Assembly: GCA_947650285.1 (NCBI GenBank)
Contig: CANTFL010000086.1
Coordinates: 1,302,001 to 1,366,000, forward strand
Direction: 5' to 3'
Source of the DNA: Hyaloperonospora brassicae
Taxonomy: Eukaryota; Oomycota; Peronosporomycetes; Peronosporales; Peronosporaceae
DNA: 64,000 nt
Part shown: positions 22,270 to 32,700 of the stretch, piece after piece
Layout of the letters: every line of letters begins with the position of its first letter
How positions within the stretch are numbered: position 1 is the stretch's first letter
Program-made: the position numbers and the translations under genes
The notes under the pieces: model-generated
Database searches by the model: none
Seen by the model: the letters and a program-made list of their open reading frames with translations, nothing else
What the model was told of the DNA's origin: nothing

Positions 22270-22407
22270 TTTTACATCAAATATGAAATTGAAAGGCTGT
22301 ATCGTGCATGTTAGCGTGTCTGACACGACCATGCTGAAATCAAATTCAGGGGAGTCTCCACGACATTGTTGCTTAGTCACAGCCAACGGCTGCCGATGTC
22401 TGTCCAT
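22270..22407 (-). pseudogene. 5' side of the ORF split by B1
   Basis: Frame beginning at 22407 (MDRHRQPLAVTKQQ…) and running to …FNFIFDVK at the B1 junction. With B1 removed it continues in phase into 14634-14360. An adjoining frame at 22377-22580 (MSGLGNTTMQTS…) may be an upstream exon or a frameshifted part. No domain is recognised; it could be host or older transposon. Confidence 0.5.
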
Positions 22408-23400
22408 GCTAACTTCGCAACTGGGAACTCCGAGAAGGCGTTCTGTCGTGTATTAGACGATTTTTGCCGACACGAGATGTGCAGACATTGCTTAGCATGG
22501 AGCAAGCAATTCCACAACTCGAGCTTGTTTGACTTGATGTGGTAAGACGTTTGCATTGTGGTGTTACCCAAGCCCGACACGTTACAAATGTCACTTCAAT
22601 GATGCTGTATTATAGCGCTACAAAGATCGCATTTTGATGGCATAGTTAACGGTGTTCGCCCGGTTTAGCTAGCGTTTTCCTTCTTCGCGCGTTTTATCAC
22701 CATTAAATACCTTGTATCTCGTCGACTTTGGCAGCCAGACCTCAATCCGGTCCAGCTGTACGTGTTGCGACAGTGCCATGCTGTCATGAAAACAAATACC
22801 TATTCTATAAACTTCATCGGAATACCGTAGCTTTCAGTCGTATTCAACTTGACTGAGAATGCTAAGAGATATGATGTGGCTTCCGAGGAGGTTATTCGGC
22901 TGCGCTGCCCGTGAGAAGCCACGGTACGTGCACCAAGACACCTGCGCTATCTTTCGCAAAAGTGTCATCATGAGTGTTCGGAGTAGAAGCTCATTATACT
23001 TGCATACCGTAAATTTGCAACAATTCAACACTCCTGTCGCATCGCCGATGGCACGTGATTTTATATGTAGTGTTATGTACTCCTAGACGAAATCGTGTCC
23101 AGACGAGAAGGTTGCAAAGCGTGCGACAATTGATACCATGCCTCAGGAAAATGATAATTACGCAATCCATCTGCCGTCGATCAGCCATTGCCACGTACCT
23201 ATTTTACGTGGCCAATCCACATATACTTAGAAGTACCGTGTATTGACTGCTCTAAGAACATAAACTTGAGAACAATGACCGTTGCCGGCAGAGCAACTTA
23301 AAATACGAACCTTATCCATCTTACGACGACCAGCGATTGCTGGTAGTTGAAACTAATGCTTCACGCGCACTTTTGAAGTTGTCCGGACATCCCTATCTAT
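22408..23400. other. region right of the interrupted ORF
   Basis: Apart from the short frame to 22580 noted for the split ORF, no gene, repeat or transposon is recognised before the solo LTR. Confidence 0.4.
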
Positions 23401-23844
23401 TGTGATGGGTTTAGCCCGTTACATATAAATTGAAACCTTTGTATCAATTTTTTGAACATGATTTATTAATATAATGTTCAATTGATCTTACTCGTAAGGA
23501 GTAAGGTTGAAGGAATATTACTCCGAGAGTAATATCTCTTTGATGGGTTGCTCTAACTGATGGTTGATGTTCACGGTACATCAACCAGATTAATCACCAA
23601 TCGCTGCTGGACACGCGCAATGGATGGTGAGCAAGAAACCCACATAGGATATTGTAGTTTTATATAGTCAGCTCAAGACAAAGATGTTTTCTTAGAAAAA
23701 CTAACTATCAAATACAGTTCTACTTTTTCCCTTAGACAGAACTTTTGAAGTCTGCCTACTTCGCTGCGCTTTCTCCGCCGCGTGTACGTGACGTCGATTG
23801 CACACAACCTTGTGTCGAATTGAAACAAGGCGTGCCCCGTTGCA
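23401..23844 (+). mobile_element. solo LTR related to element A (444 bp, diverged)
   Basis: Termini TGTGATGGG and CCCCGTTGCA are mutated forms of TGTAACGGG/CCCCGTTACA. It keeps the conserved block caccaatcgctgctgg…cgcgcaatg.atggtg and the stem-loop order of A with different sequences, such as AATATTACTC/GAGTAATATT and TGGTTGATGT/ACATCAACCA. No internal domain flanks it. Confidence 0.82.
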
Positions 23845-24179
23845 TCTTACAAGTACGCTTAGGCACTGGAACCGTCTGCCATCTAAAAGCAGTCGAACGC
23901 CAAGAAGCAACTCTGGGTCGACGAGAATTCATCGGAAAGCGGCACATCCACATTCTTAGTGACATTGGTACTGTACAAAAAGTCTCACCACAGCGCTATA
24001 AAGCGTGCATGACCCCGTCAACGTCTTTGGAGACTGCCTAGACAGCATTGTCGTCGGTATACCCGCATTTCTTGGCCGCTAGCATGGCTGACTAATTGGC
24101 GATCCAGATACTTCGTAGTATACTCTCGAGCAGCCTAGAAGCGGCTAAAGCGCCAAAAAGAACACCAGAGGATTCAGCG

Positions 24180-24720
24180 GTCACCCTGGCGGATGTCAGT
24201 TGAAATTAGTGACTTGGGCATAAAAAGTCATTTAAAATAAACCGGGCACGAGTACAGATTTGTAGTGCATCAATGGCAGACAGAAGCGGCCTCCCCCGTT
24301 AAGCCTAGTCACCGCTGCGCGACGGCCAGAAACCCACGCAAAAGCTCTAACATATTCGAAAGTCCAAAAGTAGTACTAGCGTACGTCGGAGATCCAGCTT
24401 TGATTTGGTTCCGATCTTCTCAGTAGCTAGGGTGTCGAGGGCCGTCTCCATCTTACGTCGCGTCTCGAAACCGGTCTGCAGAGGACAAAGTATAGTCGGT
24501 AGCATCAGCCAAAATTGATGTAAAATGGCCTGCAAGAAGTTCTCAAAAATAAAGTTGAAGGGGGTGATGAAGAGATAGTTGAGAGGCTTGTCGTGCTCTT
24601 TGCCTTCTTAGTGCAAGCTACTACCGCTTCACCGAAAATTCTGGGAAGGATGACAAAGATTGCCCACACGTTTAATTGACGCACCCACAGCATGTTAAGA
24701 CTCGTCTCGATGTCTCAATA
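24180..24720 (-). pseudogene. remnant of a LINE-like reverse transcriptase
   Basis: The minus-strand frame at 24347-24535 reads LQTGFETRRKMETALDTLAT then LRRTLVLLLDFRIC. This resembles the non-LTR RT block QTGFV.GR … VLLLDF.KAYD. Adjacent frames on both sides extend the similarity but are frameshifted. The YxDD motif is not found, so this is a short, decayed piece. The LINE assignment is tentative. Confidence 0.42.
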
Positions 24721-24792
24721 ACGAGCGTTGTGAAGATCGTGCGGGCGCATGCCATCTTTCGTGTGAACCTCCTAATATAATTCCGTCCTCAG

Positions 24793-25263
24793 TGTAACGG
24801 GGTGAGCCCGTTACATAAATATTGGTGCGAAAGTACCAATTTTTGAATATTATCTATCTTTGATATTATTCAATCAACATCACTCGAGAAAAGTTATGCT
24901 GTCGGAATATTACCTCTAAGGGTAATATCCGTGGAGAAGTCCACTTCTTGGTTGATGTAACGTCTTCATCAACCAATTTAACTACCAATCACTGCTGGAC
25001 GCGCGCCATGGGTAGTGGACAGAAGATCCACATAGGAGACAGTAGGTTAATATAGTTGGTTTAAGACGAAAGATGATTTAGTAAGAAAATAAGCATATTG
25101 AATATCAGTTCTACTTTTCTCTCAAGACAGAGCTTCCGGGTTCTGTATTGTCTTGGTCGCGCTTCCTCACGCCACGTGTACGGGACGTCGGGCGTAAGCA
25201 CCCTTGTATTGTTATCAATACAAGCCTTGCTCAGTTACCTGAGCAAGAGCGTGCCCCGTTACA
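24793..25263 (+). mobile_element. solo LTR related to element A (471 bp)
   Basis: TGTAACGGGGTGAGCCCGTTACA at the start is itself a hairpin, and CCCCGTTACA closes the element. Compared with A, the second to fourth stem-loops are at the same places with other sequences (TATTGGTGC.../TACCAAT, GAATAT...ATATTC-like, AATATTACC/GGTAATATT). It also carries TTGGTTGATG/CATCAACCAA and CTTGCTCAG/CTGAGCAAG near the 3' end. No clear target duplication. Confidence 0.85.
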
Positions 25264-28139
25264 CAGCCTCTGACACCTCGACGGACAACGCCGCCCTGTC
25301 GATGCCAAGCTTCTTTATCGGAGAGAGGTAAGAAATCATGCGACAGTTTCATTCATTGGCACCAGCCCTTATGCCTAATATTCGCGGGCTCTCACGAACG
25401 ACGTCAAAATTCTTGTCCTTAAGCGCCCCAAAAGCTTGAATAAACATCGTCTATAAAATTTGTCGAAACTCGCCGGGTTATAGACCGCGCGGCCGCGAAG
25501 TACGATGCACGTGTTATCAAAAGGGTGCACGCCTCTTCATCTTCGGCCACTCGTCTTTGCCGTTCGCGACGTCCAGTCAGGTAGTCAATATATTTTTAAT
25601 CTGGCGATCCTCCGGATTTTGTTTTGTGCGTATAATGTTTTAGGGTACAAGCCAGAATTTATAGTCTGGCAGTATCTGGTCGTTACTTTCCGTCTTGATT
25701 CATAGAACTTCGATAAATACTGCAACCACAGAGAACATTTTACATGATTAAACTACACCGCAGCTGCGAGTGATTGATAAGCCGCTGTGTCTGCGGACTC
25801 GATGACGTTGTCCAGGTGTTTCGATGCGTCTGAGAACAATCTCGTTGTGAGCTGCACGAAATATTCGTAAATTGTATTGCGGCGGCGGATACAGCTGCCG
25901 CCGCGGTTGTAATAAGTGTAACGTTCAGTACCGCAACACGAATGGCGAGGCCGTTATAGTCGCAGAAACGAATCGGGGTTGTGCTTACTGCACGGATCCT
26001 TCACCGTGGAAAGACGAGACAACCACCTGTCGAGACGAGACCTCGTCTCTTTTTCGCCATTTATGGTGTAAGAGTACGTGTTTTGGGAAACCAATTGAGC
26101 TCTGTTTTTGTTATATTTCATCGGGACTTGTATGTCCAATCAAAATAATCAAGACGCGTGAAAATAAAGTCGCCGCAATGGAAACCGGGCGGATAGCACA
26201 GGTCACCACCTCATCCAGCGATCGATTCATAGTTTATCGCTCCGAGTCTTGTACGGCCCATATACGTTATTCAATTGTAAACTCGAGATCGACAAGAATC
26301 GCCGTGGGCGCGATCTAGTTGAAGATGCAGTTCGCCTCTTGAAACGAGCAAAGCGATAATACTTATCAAAACGGGAACAGCAAGATGGCAACGCCGCCGA
26401 CTTGTCTGTGCTCGGACTCTAAAGAGTGCAAAATTAAAGAGCGTGTAACAAAAACTTTGTATTCGGACGCATGCTAGACGCCCCCCCCTACTAGGAGCCT
26501 CCTTTGTGGCTTACCGATCACAAAGTGAGCTATCTCAGTGCTGCGGTCTCCGCGAAAATCTCGCGCATAGATAAAGTCAGCACTACCTAGTAGACTTCAT
26601 CCGACGTACACCCAGTACCCCGCTACAATTTAAATATCAACCCACAACAAAGCGAACACTTCGTCTGGCATTCATATACAAACTTTGCGACCGAGGATGT
26701 CACTTTGCCGTCACGGTAGTTTCAGGTGCAGGAAAGCGTGTCTCCTGTAGGTACTTGATTTCCAGCAAGTCGGACTAAATTCAATATTGCGCAGGCTAGC
26801 TACCTGTCGTTCCAGTTTGGTCCCCGGCCCCAATGCTTTCTGTGTGATAAATCTACAATTTACCTCATATGCCAATCCGCTCCTGTATCGGCCACGAGCG
26901 AGCTACGAGCGCATTATAGGTGTTTATAAGGAACCCTTAGTAGCGACGAGCGGCGCTGCCGCGCCCGACTTCGCAGATGATAAGCGCGTCAGATATCTTT
27001 TCGTGATCGACTAAAAACTATAGCTATGTGCTTGATTGACTTGCGAGCACTTGATAAGAAGAATTAGATCACAGTCTGTATGCTTCGCGAAGCGAATAGG
27101 TCAGAGCATATACGTCAGGGAAATAGACGCGATGAGCAAGTCGGCGAAGGATGACAACGTCACAAATTTGAGGAATAGGGATCGAACTTCTTTACCTCTT
27201 ACGACCACTCTACCGCAATCGTTTAGGACGGCCAAGGCGTCGCCACCACTAGATCGTATTTTGCTGTCCTTTGTCAGCGAGACAAAGTATAAGGTAGGCG
27301 CTTTAAAAGCAATCGGTCTTCATACTGCATGCGTATACGTCTGTAGACTTACTTTATTACAGAACAGGCTGCGGCTGCGTGTTTTAATGATGTTTCCATT
27401 GTCGGAATATGTGCAGAAACTTTTTGAAAGCGGCAGCTATCGCCGACGTCTGTGCAGGAGGAAATGGTGACGCCTATGACGCCTCCTGCACCGGCCTGCT
27501 CGCCATCAAGTCCGGACGATAAGTTCCGGTTGCTTATGGCCCCTCCGTCGTCGTTGAAAGGCCTGCGGCTGCAAAATTTGCGGTTTATGCATGGTCGCCT
27601 CACCAAAAACTACGAAGGCAAAATAGCGAGATAGTTTGGCCTGCGCCGCCGCACCATGAGCTGCAGAATTCTCGGTCATTACCATCGGCTCACACCTCCT
27701 TTTTCGTGCGATGGAGAACATTCAGCCCATCTGTCACCACTACGTCATCTTTTACTCGAGACGCAACCTTGCGCTCGCAATCGCCGCATTGTAGTTGTAC
27801 AGGTGGTATCTTCACCACGGCCGCTCGGCGCAGCTGCCCCTCGATCCTAGGACCCATTTCTCCGCGCATTGTATTGGCTGAATCATACAGTACTATCCGT
27901 CCACGTGATAATCATAGACGTCCGAAGCCATACCCGGGTTTAACGGCGCGAGCGCGAAGCTCTCCAAAGGCTTTACCAGGTCTTATGCCGTGCAGCTCGT
28001 GCGATAGTGACTGAGGACCATCTACACAGTTTCAGATTGCTTTTCCCGAATGCATCAATACGGAATCGATCACCATATCTCTTGTCGTGATGCAGTACTC
28101 ATACTTCCTCAAGAGCTCCTAAATGGAGTCGAATGTGGC
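25264..28139. other. intergenic region with no supported gene
   Basis: A 148-codon Cys-rich + frame at 25872-26318 begins with a TTG and has no recognisable motif. Other frames (27036-27470, 27349-27606) look like chance. Parts may be eroded non-LTR element sequence on the minus strand, but I could not identify a diagnostic motif. Confidence 0.4.
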
Positions 28140-28144
28140 TATAC
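28140..28144. repeat. target site duplication of element A (TATAC), left copy
   Basis: TATAC next to the 5' LTR, identical to 36127-36131. Confidence 0.95.
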
Positions 28145-28535
28145 TGTAACGGGGCAGCCCGTTACATGAAATTGTCACTTTAAGGAAAGTGACAATAAAG
28201 AATATAAAGATGGATATTCTTTAAAACAATATCACCAAAGTGGTGATATTGAAGGGTCGACCAAAGGGTCTGTTCATTGGTTGATATCGTGATGATATCA
28301 ACCCACCAATCGCCGCAAGACGCGCGCAATGAGTGGTGACGAGACGTCATCATACATGCAGTTATATTAGTATAATTGAATTAAGTCAAACGAAGAGACA
28401 GTAGTTTAAAGACTTAATTTATTAATATAACAGTTCTACTTTTACCCTACCTACGCTTCCTCGCTCGCCACGTGTACGTCCGTCGGGGCACCCAAATCCC
28501 TTGCGTTAAGTTACGCAAGGGTGTGCCCCGTTACA
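28145..28535 (+). repeat. 5' LTR of element A (391 bp)
   Basis: TGTAACGGGG…CCCCGTTACA. It is a series of stem-loops: TGTAACGGG/CCCGTTACA at the very start, TTGTCACTTT/AAAGTGACAA, AAAGAATAT/ATATTCTTT, AATATCACC/GGTGATATT, GGTTGATATC/GATATCAACC, and CCCTTGCGT/ACGCAAGGG at the 3' end. It should contain the promoter for the gag-pol RNA. Confidence 0.96.
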
Positions 28536-28537
28536 CC

Positions 28538-28546
28538 TGGTAGCAC
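28538..28546 (+). promoter_or_regulatory. primer binding site of element A
   Basis: TGGTAGCAC starts two nt after the 5' LTR. The same 9-mer at the same spacing is present in both B copies, so the two families appear to use the same tRNA primer. Confidence 0.7.
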
Positions 28547-28579
28547 TTTGTAGTCCTTCCAAGGACCACATCATCCAAC

Positions 28580-29734
28580 ATGAACATGTTGGATGAAGAA
28601 GACACCTTTCACGCCACGCGTGAAGGGTTTACCCATTTGAGTGACATCGAATGGGGTGCGGTAGAACGAATGAGTTCTACCGTAGGCGAACTCGTCGTCA
28701 GCACCATGTTGGAGTCTCTAGACAGAGACCAACAACATGCTGCTATCGCCAAGTTCATTCACAATGAACTTGCTCTCGAGAGGGAGAAAGTAGCCTTGCT
28801 TCACCAGCAAGGCTCTCAACAGGCCGAGCAGTTGAGAGAACTCGGTGCTCAACAGACGGAGCTGTTGAGACAGCAGCAATTCCATGCTGCTGTGGGCGGG
28901 ACGGCGCATGCGCGTCGTCCCGAAGTGATGAAAGTCGACATCTCCAAGTACAGTGGAGTCCCGGAGGACTCCCTGTTACTATGGTTTGTCGAACTCGACA
29001 GAGCCCTAAGGGCTCGTCGCGTCGAAGATGAGCAAATGAAACTCACATTTGCTCAGACCCACTTGGCAGGGCGTGCCAAAACTTGGTCCCTGGGACTCGA
29101 GAGTAGCGACCCAAATGTGTTTAGGTCGCTAGATGACTTCAAGTCCCGGCTCAGACAAACGTTTGAGCCGCCACGTGCTGAGTTCAGGGCTCGTTCAGAG
29201 CTCCTGAAACTCAAGCAGGGTAAGCGTGATGTGCACGCTTACGCACAACATATACGACTCCTTGCGAGTAGTATAACTGCAAACCCAGTTCATGAACACA
29301 CGTTGATTACGGTGTTCATGCAAGGGCTCGCAGAAGGGCCCGTCAGGAGCCACCTGTTCCGCCTTGAGCTGAATACGCTTGAAGAAGCGATATCAGCCGC
29401 GGAACAGGAAGTCTTTAGCATGAGACAGGCTCATGCTAGCTCAAACTCTTACCGTCCACCGAGACGACAAGAGATCGGAGGTCCAGAACCAATGGACCTC
29501 TGTTATGTTGAGAGCGAGAGACCTCGCTCTACAAGCAACAAGCGATTGCAGAGGTGCAATCGCTGTCAGAAGTTAGGGCACTACGCATACGAGTGTAGTG
29601 CTCCGCGCCCAGTACCAAACAGTACTGAGCGAAATGGACGACCATTCGCCAGAAAGGGCAATGGGCGTGGGTCCAGCGCTGTTGCGAAGCCGCAACAGCG
29701 AGACGGGCCATCAAAAAATGGTCGGGGTCAGTAG
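28580..29734 (+). CDS. gag polyprotein of element A
   Basis: 384 aa from the ATG at 28580 to TAG at 29732. It forms the capsid/nucleocapsid. The central region (about residues 120-290: …DISKYSGVPEDSLLLWFVEL…, …LRQTFEPPRAEFRARSELLK…) is the usual Ty3 gag (retrotrans_gag) fold. The C-terminus has one zinc knuckle CX2CX4HX4C (CNRCQKLGHYAYEC, near residue 332) followed by a basic tail. A slippery heptamer lies four codons before the stop. The start codon sits in a hairpin with 11-bp perfect arms (28572-28582 and 28585-28595). At least 13 perfect or near-perfect hairpins tile the first 370 bases of the transcript region. Confidence 0.95.
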   Translation: MNMLDEEDTFHATREGFTHLSDIEWGAVERMSSTVGELVVSTMLESLDRDQQHAAIAKFIHNELALEREKVALLHQQGSQQAEQLRELGAQQTELLRQQQFHAAVGGTAHARRPEVMKVDISKYSGVPEDSLLLWFVELDRALRARRVEDEQMKLTFAQTHLAGRAKTWSLGLESSDPNVFRSLDDFKSRLRQTFEPPRAEFRARSELLKLKQGKRDVHAYAQHIRLLASSITANPVHEHTLITVFMQGLAEGPVRSHLFRLELNTLEEAISAAEQEVFSMRQAHASSNSYRPPRRQEIGGPEPMDLCYVESERPRSTSNKRLQRCNRCQKLGHYAYECSAPRPVPNSTERNGRPFARKGNGRGSSAVAKPQQRDGPSKNGRGQ

Positions 29735-29752
29735 GGGCGGAGCGCCCTACTG
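29713..29752 (+). promoter_or_regulatory. gag-pol -1 frameshift signal of element A
   Basis: Heptamer A AAA AAT (29713-29719) lies in the gag frame with codons AAA and AAT, then a 9-nt spacer, then stem CAGTAGGG/CCCTACTG (29729-29736 and 29745-29752) that includes the gag TAG (29732-29734). A -1 slip enters a frame open through 30033 that encodes the protease motif DCGAS. Family B has the same architecture with another heptamer. Confidence 0.78.
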
Positions 29753-32700
29753 ATCCAGCAACCTCAAGAGAATTTGCAAACCTCTTGACGAAAGTTGCTC
29801 CAGATACACAATCATTGTGTGTCTCTGCACCTGGTGATGACGTTTCGCTCATCACCTTGAAGTTGGAAGCGACAAATGACTTGTCGCTTCGTGCCCTAGT
29901 AGACTGTGGGGCGTCGAACAACTTTGTTCGTCGCCAGTCACTAGAGGGTCGTAGGCTCAAGTTCGTTGAGCGCGACATTCCCCCTCACAAGGATGACGGT
30001 GCGCCTTGCAACAGGCGCATCGATAACCGTTGAGAAACGTGTAGTAGGAATCCACTACACGTTAGAGGGCGAGCAGTACGATGATGATTTCATCGTACTA
30101 GATCTGGATGACAAATTTGATGTCATCCTGGGATTACCTTGGCTCAGAAAATACGAGCCAAGGGTGAGCTGGCAGCATCGATCCGTGAAGATGCCTGCTG
30201 CTTGTTCATCAGATGGCCATCTGATGAACATCTTGGAGCGTCCACAAGCGTGTGGATGTTCTGCGAGTGAGTGCGATGGCCTCACTTGCGGTACGGTCGT
30301 TAGCACGACTGCACAAGGTCACAGTGTAGTTGATCACTACACTGTGGAGCAAGCTCCCGGCGGCTGTACAGAAGTACAGGCTGCGCCGAAGGTCCACCAC
30401 TCGAATAAGTCGAGTGGACCGGGACATGGATGCAGGCCTAGCGGGCAGCATCTTAGAAGAAAGAAATCTGTTGCCCCCAAGGGGCAACATGAAAATCCTA
30501 GGTCGACTGGAGAGTCGACCGTAGAGGATCGGTTCCTGACTGTGGTTGCACAGCCACAGTCGGAAGACGTCGAGGGAATAAGTCCCCACGTACTTGAGGA
30601 AGGAGTTCCTCAAGAGTTGCTTGCTGAGGGATCAGGCCCTCAGCAACCTGTGGAAGCAAGATCCCAGGAAGAAACCGAGACGTTGAACGTCTTGGTTAAT
30701 GACGGATCAAGCGTAGGCGCTTATACGCTTGATCTGATTGTGCCTCCGAAGTTGACTTCGGAGATAACTCAGTTGCCAACGCTAGAACCGAAACGGTTCT
30801 TGCGTGATCTGCGTAGTGGCAAAGTCAAGCAGATCTGCGTACTCGTCACAGAGGACGAGTATGTGACCGACATTCGGTCGGCAACAGTATTTGCTGAGAA
30901 CGAACGGGTTCTCAGCAGCTCATCGATGGACGAAAGTGTCCTCGATGAGAAGACTCGGATTGAGCGATACGCGTCCCAATCCTGGGAGTCACTTCAGGCA
31001 AATCCTTTGTATAAGGATTTGATCGAATTCAGGGATGTGTTCCCTGAATCCGTACCTTGCGAGTTGCCTAAGGACAAAGGCACTCGACACGAGATCGAGC
31101 TCAAACCGGGCTCGAAATACTGTGTCATGAAGCAGTGGCCACTGCCTCGTGAACAAGTGATAGCGATCGACAAGTTCTTTGCCGATCGCTTAGCAGCAGG
31201 CCATGTGAGGGAATCAACATCCCCTCACAGCTCTCCGACCTTCTGTGTGCGAAAGGCCACAGGAGGGTGGCGGATAGTGCACGCATTCAACAAGTTGAAT
31301 GCTGCAACGGTACCGGCTCAGACGCCGATACCGAGGAAGGACGTAATCATAGATGGTATGTCAAAGAGTACCATCTTTTCGTCCATGGATCTGATGGATG
31401 GATTCTATCAGATCCTGATGCGTGAACGGGACGTCCCGTTCACAGCAGTGAGTACCCCCAGCGGGATGCTGTGGGAGTGGCTAGTGATGCCACAGGGGCT
31501 GAGTAATGCCCCTGCAACATTCAACAGATGTGTAACAAATCTGTTGAGACCGGTGCGAGACTTCGCACCGAGTTACTTCGACGATGTATTCGTCCATAGC
31601 CGGGCTATGGACGGGAAGACGGACGTTGAAGTTCACAGAACTCACGTTCGTCAGGTTCTTCAACTTATGCGCAAGCATAAGTTGTACGCCAACCTCAAGA
31701 AGTGTATATTCGCGGCTAGCGAAATACCACTTCTTGGGTGCATCGTGGGGAAACACGGCGTACGCCCTGATCCCGAAAAGATCAAGGCGATCACCGACTG
31801 GCCAGTGCCAGTCGATGTCAAGGGACTTCGAAAGTTCCTTGGTATTGCGGCGTACTTGCACAAGTACTCGCGCAACTACGCCGAGATGACGGTACATCTT
31901 TCTTGCTTGCTCAAGAAAAATGTCAAGTGGTCATGGAACGCTGAGTGCCAGCGTTCCTTTGAAGGTATTAAGCAAAGCTTGATGCAATCGCCGATCTTGG
32001 CGATTGCAGATCAGGACAGACCATTTCATGTGGTCTGTGACGCCAGCGATTTCGCAATCGGCTGTGCGTTAATGCAGTTCGATGCAGATGGCGCGGAGCG
32101 CGTCATCTGTTATCAGTCGCGTCAGCTGCAAGCAGCTGAGCGTAATTACCCAGTGCATGACAAGGAACTCCTTGCCATGAAATACGCACTGGCTAAATTT
32201 CGCGTCTATCTCTTGGGAGATAGACCGTTTGTTGTCTACACGGACCATGCGTCATTACGCACGGCCGTAAACAGCCCACACCTCTCGCAAAGAATGGCGA
32301 GGTGGCTGTCTTTCTTCGCGGAGTATAACTTCTCCGTGGAGTATAAACCGGGACGACTCAATGTCGTCGCGGATGCTCTTTCGCGCCGGCCCGATTTCGA
32401 GCCGGACGCGCAATCCAACAGTGAGGACAAGCCCACTGTTGCGACACTGTCAGTCAGTGTCCCGTCGTCAAGTTTACTTGACGACGTACGAAAGGCATAC
32501 GCGGAAGATAAGGATCTTCTACGATTGATGGATCATCTGGTGAATCCATCCAGTAAATCCATGAGGGATTTACCGGCTTTGTACCGATCCTCATCGGATC
32601 GGTATAGTACACGCAACGGATTGCTGTACTATACAGCTGTTGCCGACGACACGCCTCGTGTCGTCGTACCCGCTCATCATGATTTGCGATTGCGCATCAT

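Noticed and set aside
25872..26318. Cys-rich 148-codon frame as a possible secreted effector
   Set aside because: Starts with TTG, no signal peptide, no RXLR or LFLAK motif.
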